From Brevibacterium sp. CBA3109 (GTDB lineage: Bacteria; Actinomycetota; Actinomycetes; Actinomycetales; Brevibacteriaceae), in assembly GCF_040256645.1 (NCBI RefSeq), contig NZ_CP158281.1:2356001-2420000 (forward strand): a stretch of 64,000 nucleotides of DNA. The letters run 5' to 3'. Shown here one piece after another: positions 17,638 to 27,400 of this stretch. The notes beneath the pieces were generated by a model, which did no database searches, had not been told where the DNA came from, and worked only from the letters and a program-made list of their open reading frames with translations. The position numbers and the translations under genes were made by a program. Within the stretch, counting starts at the first letter, position 1; each line of letters opens with the position of its first letter.

Positions 17638-17645
17638 GCCTGGGC

Positions 17646-18149
17646 TCACGAGACGTCGAAGAGACCAGCCGGAGGCGTGACTCTGATCCACCCGGCTTCA
17701 ACGTCGACCTCGGGCACAATCTCAGTGACGAAGGGAATGAGCGCCTGGTGACCGTCGACGTGCTTCATATGGAGCAGGTCCTGGGCGGTGCCGTTCGTGA
17801 CGTCGACGATCTCGCCGACGCGTGTCTCACCCTCGAGGACTCGAAGCCCGATGAGGTCTTCGAGGTACCAGGCGTCGTCCTCAACCTCGCCATCTTCCTC
17901 CTGGTCGCTGAGGATGAGGGTGTTGCGGATCTCCTCAGCCCGATTCCGATCGGGGACTTCGTCGAAGGTCAGCAGCAGACGGTCCCGGTGCCATCTCGCC
18001 GACGTCAGCGTCAGCTCACCGATGTCGGGATCGGTGGAGTACGTCTGACCAGGCACGAGCCGTTCGTCCGGCCTGTCGGTGCGCACCTCGACGGTGAATT
18101 CGCCTTTGATGCCGTGCGGTTTGCCCAACCGGGCGATCACCGTGTCCAT
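17646..18149 (-). CDS. rimM: 16S rRNA processing protein RimM
   Basis: 167 residues, ATG at 18149 preceded by GAGGAG. RimM binds S19 and helps mature the 30S head. N-terminal [20 protein letters not shown] is the family signature; the PRC-barrel half has [20 protein letters not shown] and [20 protein letters not shown]. Longer starts to 18242 are possible but give a low-complexity TRIFTFTRIVTRT leader without protein character. Confidence 0.95.
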   Translation of the reverse strand: MDTVIARLGKPHGIKGEFTVEVRTDRPDERLVPGQTYSTDPDIGELTLTSARWHRDRLLLTFDEVPDRNRAEEIRNTLILSDQEEDGEVEDDAWYLEDLIGLRVLEGETRVGEIVDVTNGTAQDLLHMKHVDGHQALIPFVTEIVPEVDVEAGWIRVTPPAGLFDVS

Positions 18150-18345
18150 ACTGCTCCTCGTGTTCATGAAAGTGCTCAGGCTCGTGCGTGTGACGATCCG
18201 TGTGAAAGTGAAGATGCGGGTGCGCATTCTCGTCAAGCACACAGTTTAGTCGGCTGATTCGGTTATATCTGCGCCGCATCCGGATGACAGCGTCCTTCGT
18301 CACCAACAGAACAGTGAATACAGGCAGATCAGTGAATACAGGAAA

Positions 18346-18377
18346 GGGGGACGCGGCGATGACACGCCGCGTCCCCC
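18346..18377 (-). terminator. Strong hairpin after khpA
   Basis: Perfect 13-bp stem, arms 18346-18358 and 18365-18377 (GC-rich, starting GGGGG), with a 6-nt loop. It lies 17 bp past the khpA stop and probably ends rpsP-khpA transcription. There is no long T-run; actinobacterial terminators often lack one. Just left of it, CAGTGAATACAGG occurs twice (18312-18324, 18330-18342). Confidence 0.8.
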
Positions 18378-18393
18378 ATTCCTGATGAAGGTG

Positions 18394-18624
18394 TTACGCC
18401 TCGATGAGGTCCACTCGCACCGACTCACGGCCGGCAAGAGAGTTGATCACGGTGCGCAGAGCCTTTGCGGTTCTTCCAGCGCGACCGATGACACGACCGA
18501 GGTCTTCCGGGTGAACCCGAACCTCGAGCGTGGTCCCGCGCTGTGACGAGCGGGATCGAACAGCAACATCGTCTGGATGATCGACGATGCCGCGGACCAG
18601 GTGTTCGAGCGAATCAGCCAACAT
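18394..18624 (-). CDS. khpA: KH-domain RNA-binding protein KhpA
   Basis: 76 residues, the usual size. A single KH domain with VHPEDLGRVIGRAGRTAKAL, containing the GxxG loop (GRAG). KhpA with KhpB binds many small RNAs and mRNAs in Gram-positive bacteria and influences cell division. The start lies 1 bp after the rpsP stop, so translation is coupled, as in most actinobacteria (rpsP-khpA-rimM-trmD). Confidence 0.94.
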   Translation of the reverse strand: MLADSLEHLVRGIVDHPDDVAVRSRSSQRGTTLEVRVHPEDLGRVIGRAGRTAKALRTVINSLAGRESVRVDLIEA

Positions 18625-18625
18625 G

Positions 18626-19051
18626 TCAGGCTTCAGCGCTCTCTTCGGAAGCAGCAGGAGCTGCTTCCTCAGCAGGCTCAGCAGCCTTGTCCGAGCCCTT
18701 AGGAGTGATAGCCTCCTTGATCACCGATCCGGCAGTGGGAGCCACGTAGGCTTCCTTCTCCGGCTGCGGCTTCACAGTGTTCACTGCTTCGCCGATGCCG
18801 GTGTGCTTCTGCCAGTCGCCGGTGAGCTTCAGCAGGGTGCGAACCTGATCGGTCGGCTGAGCACCGACGGAGAGCCAGTGCTGCGCACGCTCTGAGTCGA
18901 TCTCGATGACCGAAGGGTTGCGGGTCGGATGGTAGATGCCGATCTGTTCGATGGCCTTACCATCGCGACGTGTGCGCGAATCGGCCACGACGACGCGGTA
19001 GTGCGGTGCACGGATTTTGCCCATGCGGGTCAAGCGAATTTTGACTGCCAC
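18626..19051 (-). CDS. rpsP: 30S ribosomal protein S16, extended C-terminus
   Basis: The first ~85 residues are canonical S16: [20 protein letters not shown], then [20 protein letters not shown] and HPTRNP. The protein is 141 residues, against about 80-90 in minimal S16; the tail after [13 protein letters not shown] is Ala/Glu/Ser-rich, like the tail of S2 in this window. First gene of the rpsP-khpA operon; the 160-bp gap to ffh should contain its promoter. Confidence 0.96.
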   Translation of the reverse strand: MAVKIRLTRMGKIRAPHYRVVVADSRTRRDGKAIEQIGIYHPTRNPSVIEIDSERAQHWLSVGAQPTDQVRTLLKLTGDWQKHTGIGEAVNTVKPQPEKEAYVAPTAGSVIKEAITPKGSDKAAEPAEEAAPAASEESAEA

Positions 19052-19211
19052 TTTAGTGGTGTCTCCTTTTGTCTTTTTGTTGCACAGAGATTCCAGAAGA
19101 ATCGTGGGGTTGACCTAGCGGAGTCTGTGACCTGGACTATCGCCTCAACGCGGAAGAGAGGGCCCACGTCGGAAGCAAAAGTACAAGACTCAATTGTGCC
19201 AGAAAGCCCTA

Positions 19212-20834
19212 CTACTTTCCACCTGGGAACATCCCGCCGAAGCCCTTCGGCAGATTCTTCATATCGAACTCGTCTTCACCGTCGAGATCGACTCCACCGA
19301 AGGCCGAGCCGACTGGGTCCTTCGTCTTGCCGGACTTCTTGTCCTCCAGTGCCTGAGCCTGCTGTGCCCGCTTGGCGGGGTTGCCCGACTGACCGCCCTT
19401 GCGGCCCTTCTTCTTGGTCACGGCCTTCTTCTTGCGGTTCGCGCCGCCGCCGGGCATTGAGCCCATTCCAGGCATACCGCCCATGCCCGGCATGCCGCCG
19501 CCTCCACCCATTCCGGGCATACCGCCGCCACGAGTCATTCCGCGCATCATCTTCTGCGCCTGAGTGAATCGTTCCATCAGCTGGTTGACCGCGGTCACAG
19601 TGGTGCCGGCTCCCTTGGCGATGCGCGCCCGGCGTGATCCGTTGAGGATCTTCGGGTTGGTGCGTTCCGCCGGAGTCATCGATCTCACAATGGCTTCGAC
19701 GCGGTCGACTTCGCGTTCGTCGAAGTTCTCCAGCTGATCCTTGTACTGGCTCATGCCGGGCATCATGCCCAGCATCTTCTTCATCGAGCCCATCTTCTTC
19801 AGGCCCGACATCTGAGTCAGGAAGTCGTTGAGATCGAAGTCCTCACCGGCTTCGACCTTCTTCTGGAGCTTCGCAGTCTCCTTCTCATCGAAGTTCTTCT
19901 CAGCCTGTTCGATGAGGGTGAGGATGTCACCCATGTCGAGGATTCGGTCAGCCATCCGGTCGGGATGGAACTGTTCGAACTCCTTCATCGACTCACCGGT
20001 CGATGCGAACATGATGGGCTTTCCGGTCACCTCGGCGACGGACAGCGCGGCACCACCACGTGAGTCACCATCGAGCTTCGAGAGCACGACACCGGTGAAG
20101 TCAACGCCTTCGAGGAACGCCTGAGCGGTCTTCACCGCGTCCTGACCGATCATCGCGTCGATGACGAACAGAACCTCATCGGGGTTGACAGCCGTGCGGA
20201 TGTCAGCGGCCTGCGCCATGAGCTCTTCGTCGATGCCGAGACGACCGGCGGTGTCGACGATGACGACATCGTGGAGCTTCGACTTAGCGACCTCGAGGGA
20301 GTCGGTGGCCACCTGCACCGGGTCGCCGACGCCATTGCCGGGTTCTGGTGCATAGACGAAGGCGCCTGCACGCTCTCCGACGATTTCGAGCTGATTCACT
20401 GCGTTCGGACGCTGCAAGTCCGCCGCGACGAGCATCGGGCGGTGGCCTTCGGACTTCAGCCAGTAGGCAAGTTTTCCGGCCAACGTGGTCTTACCTGCAC
20501 CCTGCAGGCCAGCGAGCATGATGACAGTGGGTGGGCGTTTCGCATAGTTCAGGCGACGGGTCTCACCGCCGAGGATGCCGACCAGTTCATCATTGACGAC
20601 CTTGACGACCTGTTGGCCCGGGTTCAGTGCACCCGAGACCTCTTCGGACAGCGCCCTATCGCGAATGCGTCCGGTGAATGCACGGACGACTGGCAGGGCG
20701 ACATCGGCGTCCAGCAGTGCGCGCCGGATCTCGCGGATGGTGGCATCCACATCGGCTTCGGACAGCCGGCCCTTGCCGCGCAAGTTCTTGAACGTCGCGG
20801 TGAGCCTGTCGGAAAGAGAATTAAACACGTACAA
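19212..20834 (-). CDS. ffh: Signal recognition particle protein Ffh
   Basis: 540 residues. GTPase of the SRP that binds signal peptides on the ribosome. N domain, then G domain with G1 MLAGLQGAGKTTLAGKLAYW, G3 DVVIVDTAGRLGIDEELM, G4 VVLSKLDGDSRGGAALSV. The M domain (DFLTQMSGLKKMGSMKKMLG, SRRARIAKGAGTTVTAVNQL) binds 4.5S RNA. The C-terminus has a Met/Gly-rich repeat (GMPGMGGGGG-type) and then a basic stretch, typical of actinobacterial Ffh. Confidence 0.97.
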   Translation of the reverse strand: MYVFNSLSDRLTATFKNLRGKGRLSEADVDATIREIRRALLDADVALPVVRAFTGRIRDRALSEEVSGALNPGQQVVKVVNDELVGILGGETRRLNYAKRPPTVIMLAGLQGAGKTTLAGKLAYWLKSEGHRPMLVAADLQRPNAVNQLEIVGERAGAFVYAPEPGNGVGDPVQVATDSLEVAKSKLHDVVIVDTAGRLGIDEELMAQAADIRTAVNPDEVLFVIDAMIGQDAVKTAQAFLEGVDFTGVVLSKLDGDSRGGAALSVAEVTGKPIMFASTGESMKEFEQFHPDRMADRILDMGDILTLIEQAEKNFDEKETAKLQKKVEAGEDFDLNDFLTQMSGLKKMGSMKKMLGMMPGMSQYKDQLENFDEREVDRVEAIVRSMTPAERTNPKILNGSRRARIAKGAGTTVTAVNQLMERFTQAQKMMRGMTRGGGMPGMGGGGGMPGMGGMPGMGSMPGGGANRKKKAVTKKKGRKGGQSGNPAKRAQQAQALEDKKSGKTKDPVGSAFGGVDLDGEDEFDMKNLPKGFGGMFPGGK

Positions 20835-20959
20835 GCCTTCTTCACGATAATTGGTCGACTCCTTAGCCTAACAACTCACCAGTGTCCGACTGAAACCGAC
20901 GCAGCTGGGAATGCGCCCACAACCGTCTCATCCCAGAACCTGCCGATGGGCCTCAGATG

Positions 20960-21009
20960 ACCGATCGCCTCGGTGGAGTGGCTGCTTCCACCCCACCGAG
21001 GCGATCGGT
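20960..21009 (-). terminator. Long perfect hairpin between amtB and ffh
   Basis: Arms 20960-20976 and 20993-21009 form a perfect 17-bp stem (ACCGATCGCCTCGGTGG and its complement). Inside the 16-nt loop, GTGG and CCAC can add a further 4-bp stem. It lies 76 bp past the amtB stop and 125 bp before the ffh start on the same strand. It most likely terminates amtB; no U-tract is present. It occupies the place where glnK and glnD sit in many relatives. Confidence 0.75.
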
Positions 21010-21084
21010 GAGTACGCTCACCCACTTCCCCTCACCGAGGCGGCCGGAGAGACCGGCCGGCCCCCTGGCGGGAGGTTTCGGGAT

Positions 21085-22305
21085 TCAGCGGAACGAGTAG
21101 GCCTGCTCCGCGTGTTCGAAGGCATCGATGCCCGCCAGCTCGTCTTTGGGATCGATGCGCAGCCCCATGGTCTTCCGCAGGACCAGAGCGATCACCAGGG
21201 TCACGCCTCCGGCGTAGATCAGGGCCACGACCGTGGCCACGATCTGCGACACGAGGAGCCCGAGTCCTCCACCGTGGAAGAGGCCGGCGGCCGAGTCCGC
21301 ACTCGGGACCGCGAAGAGTCCGATCATCACAGTGCCGATGACACCGGCGACGAGGTGGACGCCGACGACGTCGAGAGCATCGTCGTAGCGGAGGCGGTTC
21401 TTCGCCTCCACAGCGATCACGGCTCCTGCGCCCGCCGCAATTCCGATGATGATCGCTGCGTACGGTTCGACGTTCGCACAGGCGGGGGTGATGGCCACGA
21501 GACCGGCGATCGCGCCGGAGACGCTGCCGATGCTGCTGGGTCGAGTCGCCCGGATCCGCTCGATTGCGATCCAGGTGATCATTCCGGCGGCAGGGGCGGC
21601 CAGGGTGTTGACCCAGATCAGTCCGGCCTGTTCGATCGTCGAGGCGGCTCCCCCGTTGAATCCGAACCAGCCGAACCACAGCAGCGCCGCACCGAGAACT
21701 GTGATCGGAATGTTGTGGGGTTTGTGCGGTGTCGAATAGCGGGCTCGGCGGCCCATGACGACGACGAGCACGAGAGCGGAGATTCCCGCGTTGATATGTA
21801 CGACAGTTCCGCCGGCGAAGTCGATTGCGGGCCCGAAGGCGCTGCCGATCACACCCGACTCGCTGAGCAGCCCGTCGCCCCAGACCATGAAGGCCAGAGG
21901 GCAGTACACCAAGGAGACCCACAGCCCCGCGAAGACCAGCCAGGTGGAGAACTTCGCCCGATCAGCGACAGCACCGGCAATGAGTGCGATCGCGATCATC
22001 GCGAAGGTGGATCCGTAGCCGATGGAGATGAGAGCTTCGGGTTCGTGGGCGACTGTGTCGGAGAGGCCGATCTGGGACAGCGGATTGCCGAAGATCCCCA
22101 GCACGGAGTCTCCGGAGCTCAGTCCGTATCCGAAGAGGACCCAGACGAGCCCGCCCATCGCCATTGCCGAGAACACCATCATCATCATGTTGATGCTCGA
22201 GGTGATTCGGGTCATGCCGCCGTAGAAGAAGGCCACACCGGGGGTCATGAGCAGGACCAGACCGGCCGCGACCATCATCCAAACATTCACTGCGTCGAGT
22301 TCCAT
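21085..22305 (-). CDS. amtB: Ammonium transporter AmtB
   Basis: 406 residues, trimeric ammonia/ammonium channel of the membrane. Eleven hydrophobic segments are readable. Family motifs: GLVLLMTPGVAFFYGGMTR near the N-terminus, DFAGGTVVHINAGISALVLV, GWFGFNGGAAS, and HLVAGVIGTVMIGLFA near the C-terminus, which place the paired pore histidines (DFAGGTVVH and the later VGVHLVAG). In Corynebacterium and Streptomyces amtB is followed by glnK and glnD before ffh; here the next gene is ffh, so the PII control genes are missing from this place. Confidence 0.95.
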   Translation of the reverse strand: MELDAVNVWMMVAAGLVLLMTPGVAFFYGGMTRITSSINMMMMVFSAMAMGGLVWVLFGYGLSSGDSVLGIFGNPLSQIGLSDTVAHEPEALISIGYGSTFAMIAIALIAGAVADRAKFSTWLVFAGLWVSLVYCPLAFMVWGDGLLSESGVIGSAFGPAIDFAGGTVVHINAGISALVLVVVMGRRARYSTPHKPHNIPITVLGAALLWFGWFGFNGGAASTIEQAGLIWVNTLAAPAAGMITWIAIERIRATRPSSIGSVSGAIAGLVAITPACANVEPYAAIIIGIAAGAGAVIAVEAKNRLRYDDALDVVGVHLVAGVIGTVMIGLFAVPSADSAAGLFHGGGLGLLVSQIVATVVALIYAGGVTLVIALVLRKTMGLRIDPKDELAGIDAFEHAEQAYSFR

Positions 22306-22471
22306 GTCGTCTCTTTCACGTCTCTGACGGCTCCGATTAGAACCGAACAGCGACAGTGTCCATGACGAATGTCACACCAGTGAGTCGATCATGTTTCCAG
22401 CATATGACACAGGCGCTCTCACATTGAAATACTGCGGCATTCCCCGCGGAAATACTAGGTTGTTCCGCGAG

Positions 22472-22531
22472 GAGACGGATTCAGTCGAGGAGCGCGTCGA
22501 CGAGACGGATTCAGTCGAGGAGCGCGTCGAC
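22472..22531. repeat. Exact 30-bp tandem duplication covering the ftsY stop codon
   Basis: A 30-bp unit beginning GAGACGGATTCAGTCGAGG occupies 22472-22501 and 22502-22531 with no differences that I can see. The unit holds the last six sense codons of ftsY (VDALLD), the stop and 9 bp beyond. The proximal copy is the functional gene end; the distal copy is a non-coding duplicate. Confidence 0.95.
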
Positions 22532-23653
22532 GAATCCTTCGGCGGTGAACGGAGCCAGATCGTCGGCACCCTCACCGAGGCCGATGAGCTTGACAGGAAC
22601 TCCGAGCTCGCGTTGGACGGCGACGACGATTCCGCCCTTGGCAGTGCCGTCGAGCTTGGTCAGCACGATGCCGGTGATGTTGACCGCCTCGGCGAAGACC
22701 TTGGCCTGCTGCATTCCGTTCTGCCCAGTCGTGGCGTCGAGGACCAGGAGCACCTCGTCGATCTCGTGCCCCTCACCCAGGGGGCGTGTGGCCACACGCT
22801 TGACCTTGCCGAGTTCGTCCATCAGGCCGATCTTGTTCTGCAGGCGTCCGGCGGTGTCGATGAGCACGACGTCAGTGCCGTCTTCCTTGCCGCGCTCGAC
22901 GGCCGAGTAGGCCACAGAAGCGGGGTCGGCCCCCTCCTCGCCACGGACGGTTTCCACACCGACACGGCCGCCCCAGGTGGACAGCTGTTCGGCGGCGGCG
23001 GCGCGGAACGTGTCGGCAGCGCCCAACAGCACACTCTGGTCTTCAGCGACGAGCACACGGGCGATCTTGCCCACGGTCGTCGTCTTGCCGGCGCCGTTGA
23101 CTCCGACGACGAGCATCACGGCCGGATCGCCGCCGGTGCCTGTGGTGGCCAGTTCACGATCCATGGAGGGATCGACGAGTTTGATGAGTTCCTCGCGGAG
23201 CAGCCCCCTGACCTCTTCTGGCTCACGGGTACCGAGGACCTTGACGCGTTCGCGCAGTCTGTCGACGAGTTCAGTGGTCGGATCGACTCCGACATCGGCG
23301 AGGATGAGAGTGTCTTCGATCTCCTCCCACGTCGATTCGTCGAGGGTCTCACGAGACAGGAGGCTGAGCAGTCCGCGCCCGAGGCCGGAGTTGGACTTTG
23401 CGAGGCGCTCACGCAGGCGAACGAGTCGGTTCGCAGGTTCGGTGGGAACTTCGGAGCCACGGGTGGCGTCCTTCTCCTTGGCGACAGCCTCCGAGATGTC
23501 GTCGATCTTGAGCTCGCCGGTGACATCGGCGTCGATGCTGCGTTTGTCGCGCAGCCCCTTCCTCTTGGCGTTGACGCGCAGGGTGAAGCCCAGCCCGACG
23601 ACCAGAATGAAGACGATGGCTGCGACGATGAGCAATACGATCGGCTGATCCAT
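22511..23653 (-). CDS. ftsY: Signal recognition particle receptor FtsY
   Basis: 380 residues from the ATG at 23653, chosen because GGAGG lies 9 nt upstream; an ATG at 23662 is too close to it. N-terminal membrane helix IVLLIVAAIVFILVVGLGF, as in actinobacterial FtsY. NG domain: G1 VVGVNGAGKTTTVGKIARVL, DTFRAAAAEQLSTWGGRVGV, G3 DVVLIDTAGRLQNKIGLMDE, G4 VLTKLDGTAKGGIVVAVQRE, ending in IGLGEGADDLAPFTAEGFVD. It guides the SRP-ribosome complex to the translocon. Lies between smc and amtB. Confidence 0.96.
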   Translation of the reverse strand: MDQPIVLLIVAAIVFILVVGLGFTLRVNAKRKGLRDKRSIDADVTGELKIDDISEAVAKEKDATRGSEVPTEPANRLVRLRERLAKSNSGLGRGLLSLLSRETLDESTWEEIEDTLILADVGVDPTTELVDRLRERVKVLGTREPEEVRGLLREELIKLVDPSMDRELATTGTGGDPAVMLVVGVNGAGKTTTVGKIARVLVAEDQSVLLGAADTFRAAAAEQLSTWGGRVGVETVRGEEGADPASVAYSAVERGKEDGTDVVLIDTAGRLQNKIGLMDELGKVKRVATRPLGEGHEIDEVLLVLDATTGQNGMQQAKVFAEAVNITGIVLTKLDGTAKGGIVVAVQRELGVPVKLIGLGEGADDLAPFTAEGFVDALLD

Positions 23654-23833
23654 GACGTGCATCCTCCTTTGTTTACCTTCGCTGGCCCCACGCTCTCACG
23701 CGGCGACCGCCGGTCAAGGGTGCTGTGCCGGTCGTGTTGCGCGCATCGGCTCGAGACCGTTGTCGCGTTCCTTTGGCCCGCACCCGAGCACCCCGCTGTC
23801 TCGGGGCGCGTGTGATGGTGTCGTGTACTCCGG

Positions 23834-24235
23834 TCAGGAACCTCGGCTGCCGAAGAGCAGACCGGCTGTGGTTCTCCACCCTGTGCCGGATTCAGGGATC
23901 TTCCAATGACGGGTGCGCGGCCTCACTGTCAGCAGTGAGGGCGCGGCGTGCCGGCGCGGCTGCGGCCTGAGGACATAGGAATGGTCCCGGATCGCGGTGA
24001 CGGCAGCCTGTTCCCGAGTCGCCAGATGGGAGGTGCCGTCATCATGTCCGAAGAATTCGTGGACCTCATCGTCGTATCCGGTCCATTGCCCCGGCAGTCG
24101 AAACCGCTGCACATCGGAAGAGTACTTCAGGCGACCTTCAGCCCTCAGCCCCGGCAGTGCGACGAGGAGTACGACGATGAGGGCCAGGGCGAACGATACG
24201 GCGAGTCCGACGATGACGACGAGTACTGCATTCAT
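23834..24235 (-). CDS. Hypothetical small membrane-anchored protein
   Basis: 133 residues. The first ~30 form one membrane helix (MNAVLVVIVGLAVSFALALI, VVLLVALPGLRAEG), followed by a soluble part with no domain I recognise (FRLPGQWTGYDDEVHEFFGH; the tail is Arg-rich). ATG at 24235. It lies between smc and ftsY on the same strand, with about 200 bp before it and 180 bp after it. It could be a lineage-specific gene or, less likely, a chance frame; the strong N-terminal helix argues for a real gene. Confidence 0.55.
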   Translation of the reverse strand: MNAVLVVIVGLAVSFALALIVVLLVALPGLRAEGRLKYSSDVQRFRLPGQWTGYDDEVHEFFGHDDGTSHLATREQAAVTAIRDHSYVLRPQPRRHAAPSLLTVRPRTRHWKIPESGTGWRTTAGLLFGSRGS

Positions 24236-24434
24236 GCTCGCGAGTCACCTCGTGATTGCGCCGACTCGGCCATGGACGTCCCGCTCCTCAAGCTTTTCGA
24301 CAATGCTTCCCTGTCCTCAAGTCTATCGTCTGCACCTACGACATTTGCGCTCAGGGGTCGTGTGCCTGCTGGAGAATTCCCTGGGACTCCCCTGGGCAAC
24401 TCTGCCGAATCGGCCTTTCGCCCACGGTTGCCGC

Positions 24435-27400
24435 TCATGGGATCCGCTGCGAAATGACCTTGGACACACCATCTCCGTGCATCGTCACCCCGTAGAGCGC
24501 GTCGGCGATCTCCATTGTTCGCTTCTGGTGGGTGATGACGATGAGCTGAGACGAGTCCTGCAGCTCCTCGAACACGGTCAGCAGGCGGGACAGGTTGAGA
24601 TCGTCGAGTGCAGCCTCGACCTCGTCCATGACGTAGAACGGACTGGGCCGGGCTTTGAAGATCGCCACCAGCATGGCAACGGCGACCAGTGACCTCTCAC
24701 CGCCGGAGAGCAGGGACAGCCGTTTGACCTTCTTGCCTGCAGGCCGGGCGTGGACGTCGACGCCGGTCGTCAGCATGTCGTTGGGATCGGTCAGGCTCAG
24801 AGAGCCCTCACCGCCGGGGAACAGGCGGGAGAAGATGTCTTCGAACTCCCGCGCGGTGTCCGCATAGGCCTCGGCGAAGACCCGTTCGACGTGCCGGTCG
24901 ACCTCATCGACGAGTGTCATCAGGTCCTTCCTCGAGGACTCGATGTCGGTGATCTGCTTCTCAAGGAACTGGTGTCTTTCCTTGAGCGCTTCGTACTCCT
25001 CGAGTGCCAGAGGATTGACCGTGCCGATGCGCTTGAGGGCAGCGGTTGCCTGCTTGTGCCGCTTCTCAACCTCGGCCCGCACATAGGGGCGCTCCTCCTC
25101 GCCTTCGTCGAAGGCAGGGACCGGAAGATGAGGACCGTAGAGCTCGACCAGTCGTTCGAGTCCGAGTCCGGTCTCCTCCCCTGCCCGGTTCTCGATCTCT
25201 TCGAGTTTTAGTCGGAACCGCTCCTGTGCGAGTTCGGCTTCGGCTGCAGCGTCCTTGAGCCGCTGCAGTTCTGTGCGCGTGGTGCCCAGCTCCTCGCCGA
25301 GGTGGCCCTTCTCCTCCCGCAGCTGCCCGCGCTCGTCGACGAGGACCTGAATCTGGGAGCCGAGTTCGGTCACCGTCGTCTCCGCAGCCGACGCCGCGTT
25401 GCCTGCAGTGTCGACGATGAGCAGCGCCGAAGCGGCTGACCTGTTCTTACGTGAGATCGTCCGCTGGGTCTGCTCGCGCGCGGTCTCCTCTGCCGCCGCC
25501 TGGCGAAGCAGGGAGTCAACCCGGTCTGAGAGGAACCGTGCCCGGTCAGTGGCCGCCTTGTGGCTGATCCTGGTTTCGATGACGTCTTCAGAGGACTGGG
25601 ACACCTGCCGGCTCAGCTCATCCCGGTCGGAGGTGTCGACGACCTCTTCGACGTCGTCTGCCCCGGCGAGTGCAGCTTCGGCCGTGCGGGCCTCGCGTTC
25701 GGCAGACTCCAGTCGTGTCGCGAGCTCCACCTCGTTGTCCTTGGCCCGTTGCAGGCGGGTCTGGGCGGTGGTGATGTCGCCCGTGATTCGCGAGACCTCT
25801 TCCCCTGCAGCCATGATCGCCGCGTCCGAGGAGTGCAGTTCCTCGAGGGCTGCGGCCGCCGCTGTCTTCGCCGCGGCCAGCTTCGCCTCGATCTGGGCGA
25901 TGTCCGCCTCGATTCGGGTGCGGGTCTTATCCAGTTCGGTGATAGCCGAGCGGGTCTCCTCAAGCGCGGTCTGTGAGGCCAGGCGGGTGCCCGAGGCTGT
26001 GCGGGCCCTGCTGACCCGTGTCGCGGTGAGGATCTCACCGCCGAGGGTGACCACCGTGAGTTCGGGATGGGAGTCGATGATGGACAGCCCGCCGGCAGCG
26101 TCGTCGACGCACACGACCGAGACCAGTGCAGAGTTGAGAAGTTCGGTCAGTTCCGGGACATCGCTGCTGACCACGTCGGTCAGCCACCGCACGAACGGTT
26201 CGCCATCGCCAGTCCCACTCAGCCTGGGCAGTGCCTGTGTCTCAGAGTCTGCTCCACTCGCCTGATTCGCGCCCTTCCCCTGGCCTGCACCGGCGGCTGT
26301 GCTCGCACCGGCCCTCGCCCCTGCAGGGATCGTGAGGTGGACATTGGTGTCTTCGCCGAGGTGGTCGAGGACGGTCAGTGCCACCTGAGCGGAGTCGACG
26401 AGCACACCGGAGACCGTGTTCGACAGGGCTGCCGCCACGGCCATTTCGAACCCGTTGGCCACGCTCAGCCGTTCAGTCACGGCGGAGCCGACACCCGGCA
26501 GATCGGCGTTGACGATGTCTTCGAGGTCGGCTTCCAAGGCGGTACCGAGAGACAGCGCCTCCGCCCGAGCCTCTGCCGAAGCCAGTTCGGAGGCGGTCTG
26601 CGCCTTCTGCGCACGGAGCCCTTCGAGTTCGGTCTCCAGCGTGGTCTGGGCATCCCTGGCGGATTCGTATTTCGTGTCGAGTTCGCTCTCTCCTGCCTCT
26701 ACTCCCTCGATGGCAGCCTCAGCGGTGCTCAGTTCCTCGCTGCGTTCGGCGATGCGGGTGGAGGCGGTGGCGATCTCTGCCCGGTTGGATTCGATTCGGG
26801 AGGTGAGGTCGCTGATGCGCTCACGCGCCTGGGAACTCTTCGACTGCAGTGCCGACCTGTTCTTGATCGCCTCTGTGATGGCCAGCTGAGTCGCTTTGAC
26901 CTCGTCTTCGGCCTTCTTCAGCGCCAGAGCGAGTTCTTCTTTGCGCATCTGGCTGTGATCCAGTGCTGTCGCGGACTCCTCCACCGCTTCCTCCGCCGTG
27001 CGAAGCTCGGCCTTGTGGTGCTCCGCTTGGGACCTCAGCTCTTCCGGCGACTTCGTGTCTCGTCGGCCCAGGCTCGCAACCTCGGAGAGCAGGTGTGAGC
27101 GCTTGTCGTCGGCGCGCTGGGCGATCCCTTTGGCACGCACGATCTGGGTCTGGGTTCGGGATTCAGCCGTGCGCAGGTCCTCAAGCTCGGCATCGAGCGC
27201 GGCCAGCCGGGTCTCAATCTCCTGCAGCCGCTGCTCTGTGCGAGCCCGGCGATGTTCGAGGTCGCCGATGCGATCACCGCCGTCATCGCTCCCAGTGCTG
27301 GAGGTGGAGGCCAACGAGGCCTGCAGGCGCACGGTGTCATCGGCCAGAAGCCTGGCCGTGGAATCGCGCAGTGTGGCTTGGACTGTGGCGGCCTTCTGCG

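Noticed and set aside
20911-22365. 484-codon open frame on the plus strand
   Set aside because: It lies opposite amtB, whose protein is clearly recognisable; the plus-strand translation is a Gly/Asp/Arg/His-rich shadow typical of GC-rich antisense frames.
22391-23815. 474-codon open frame on the plus strand opposite ftsY
   Set aside because: Shadow of ftsY; no domain pattern, start located in an intergenic region.
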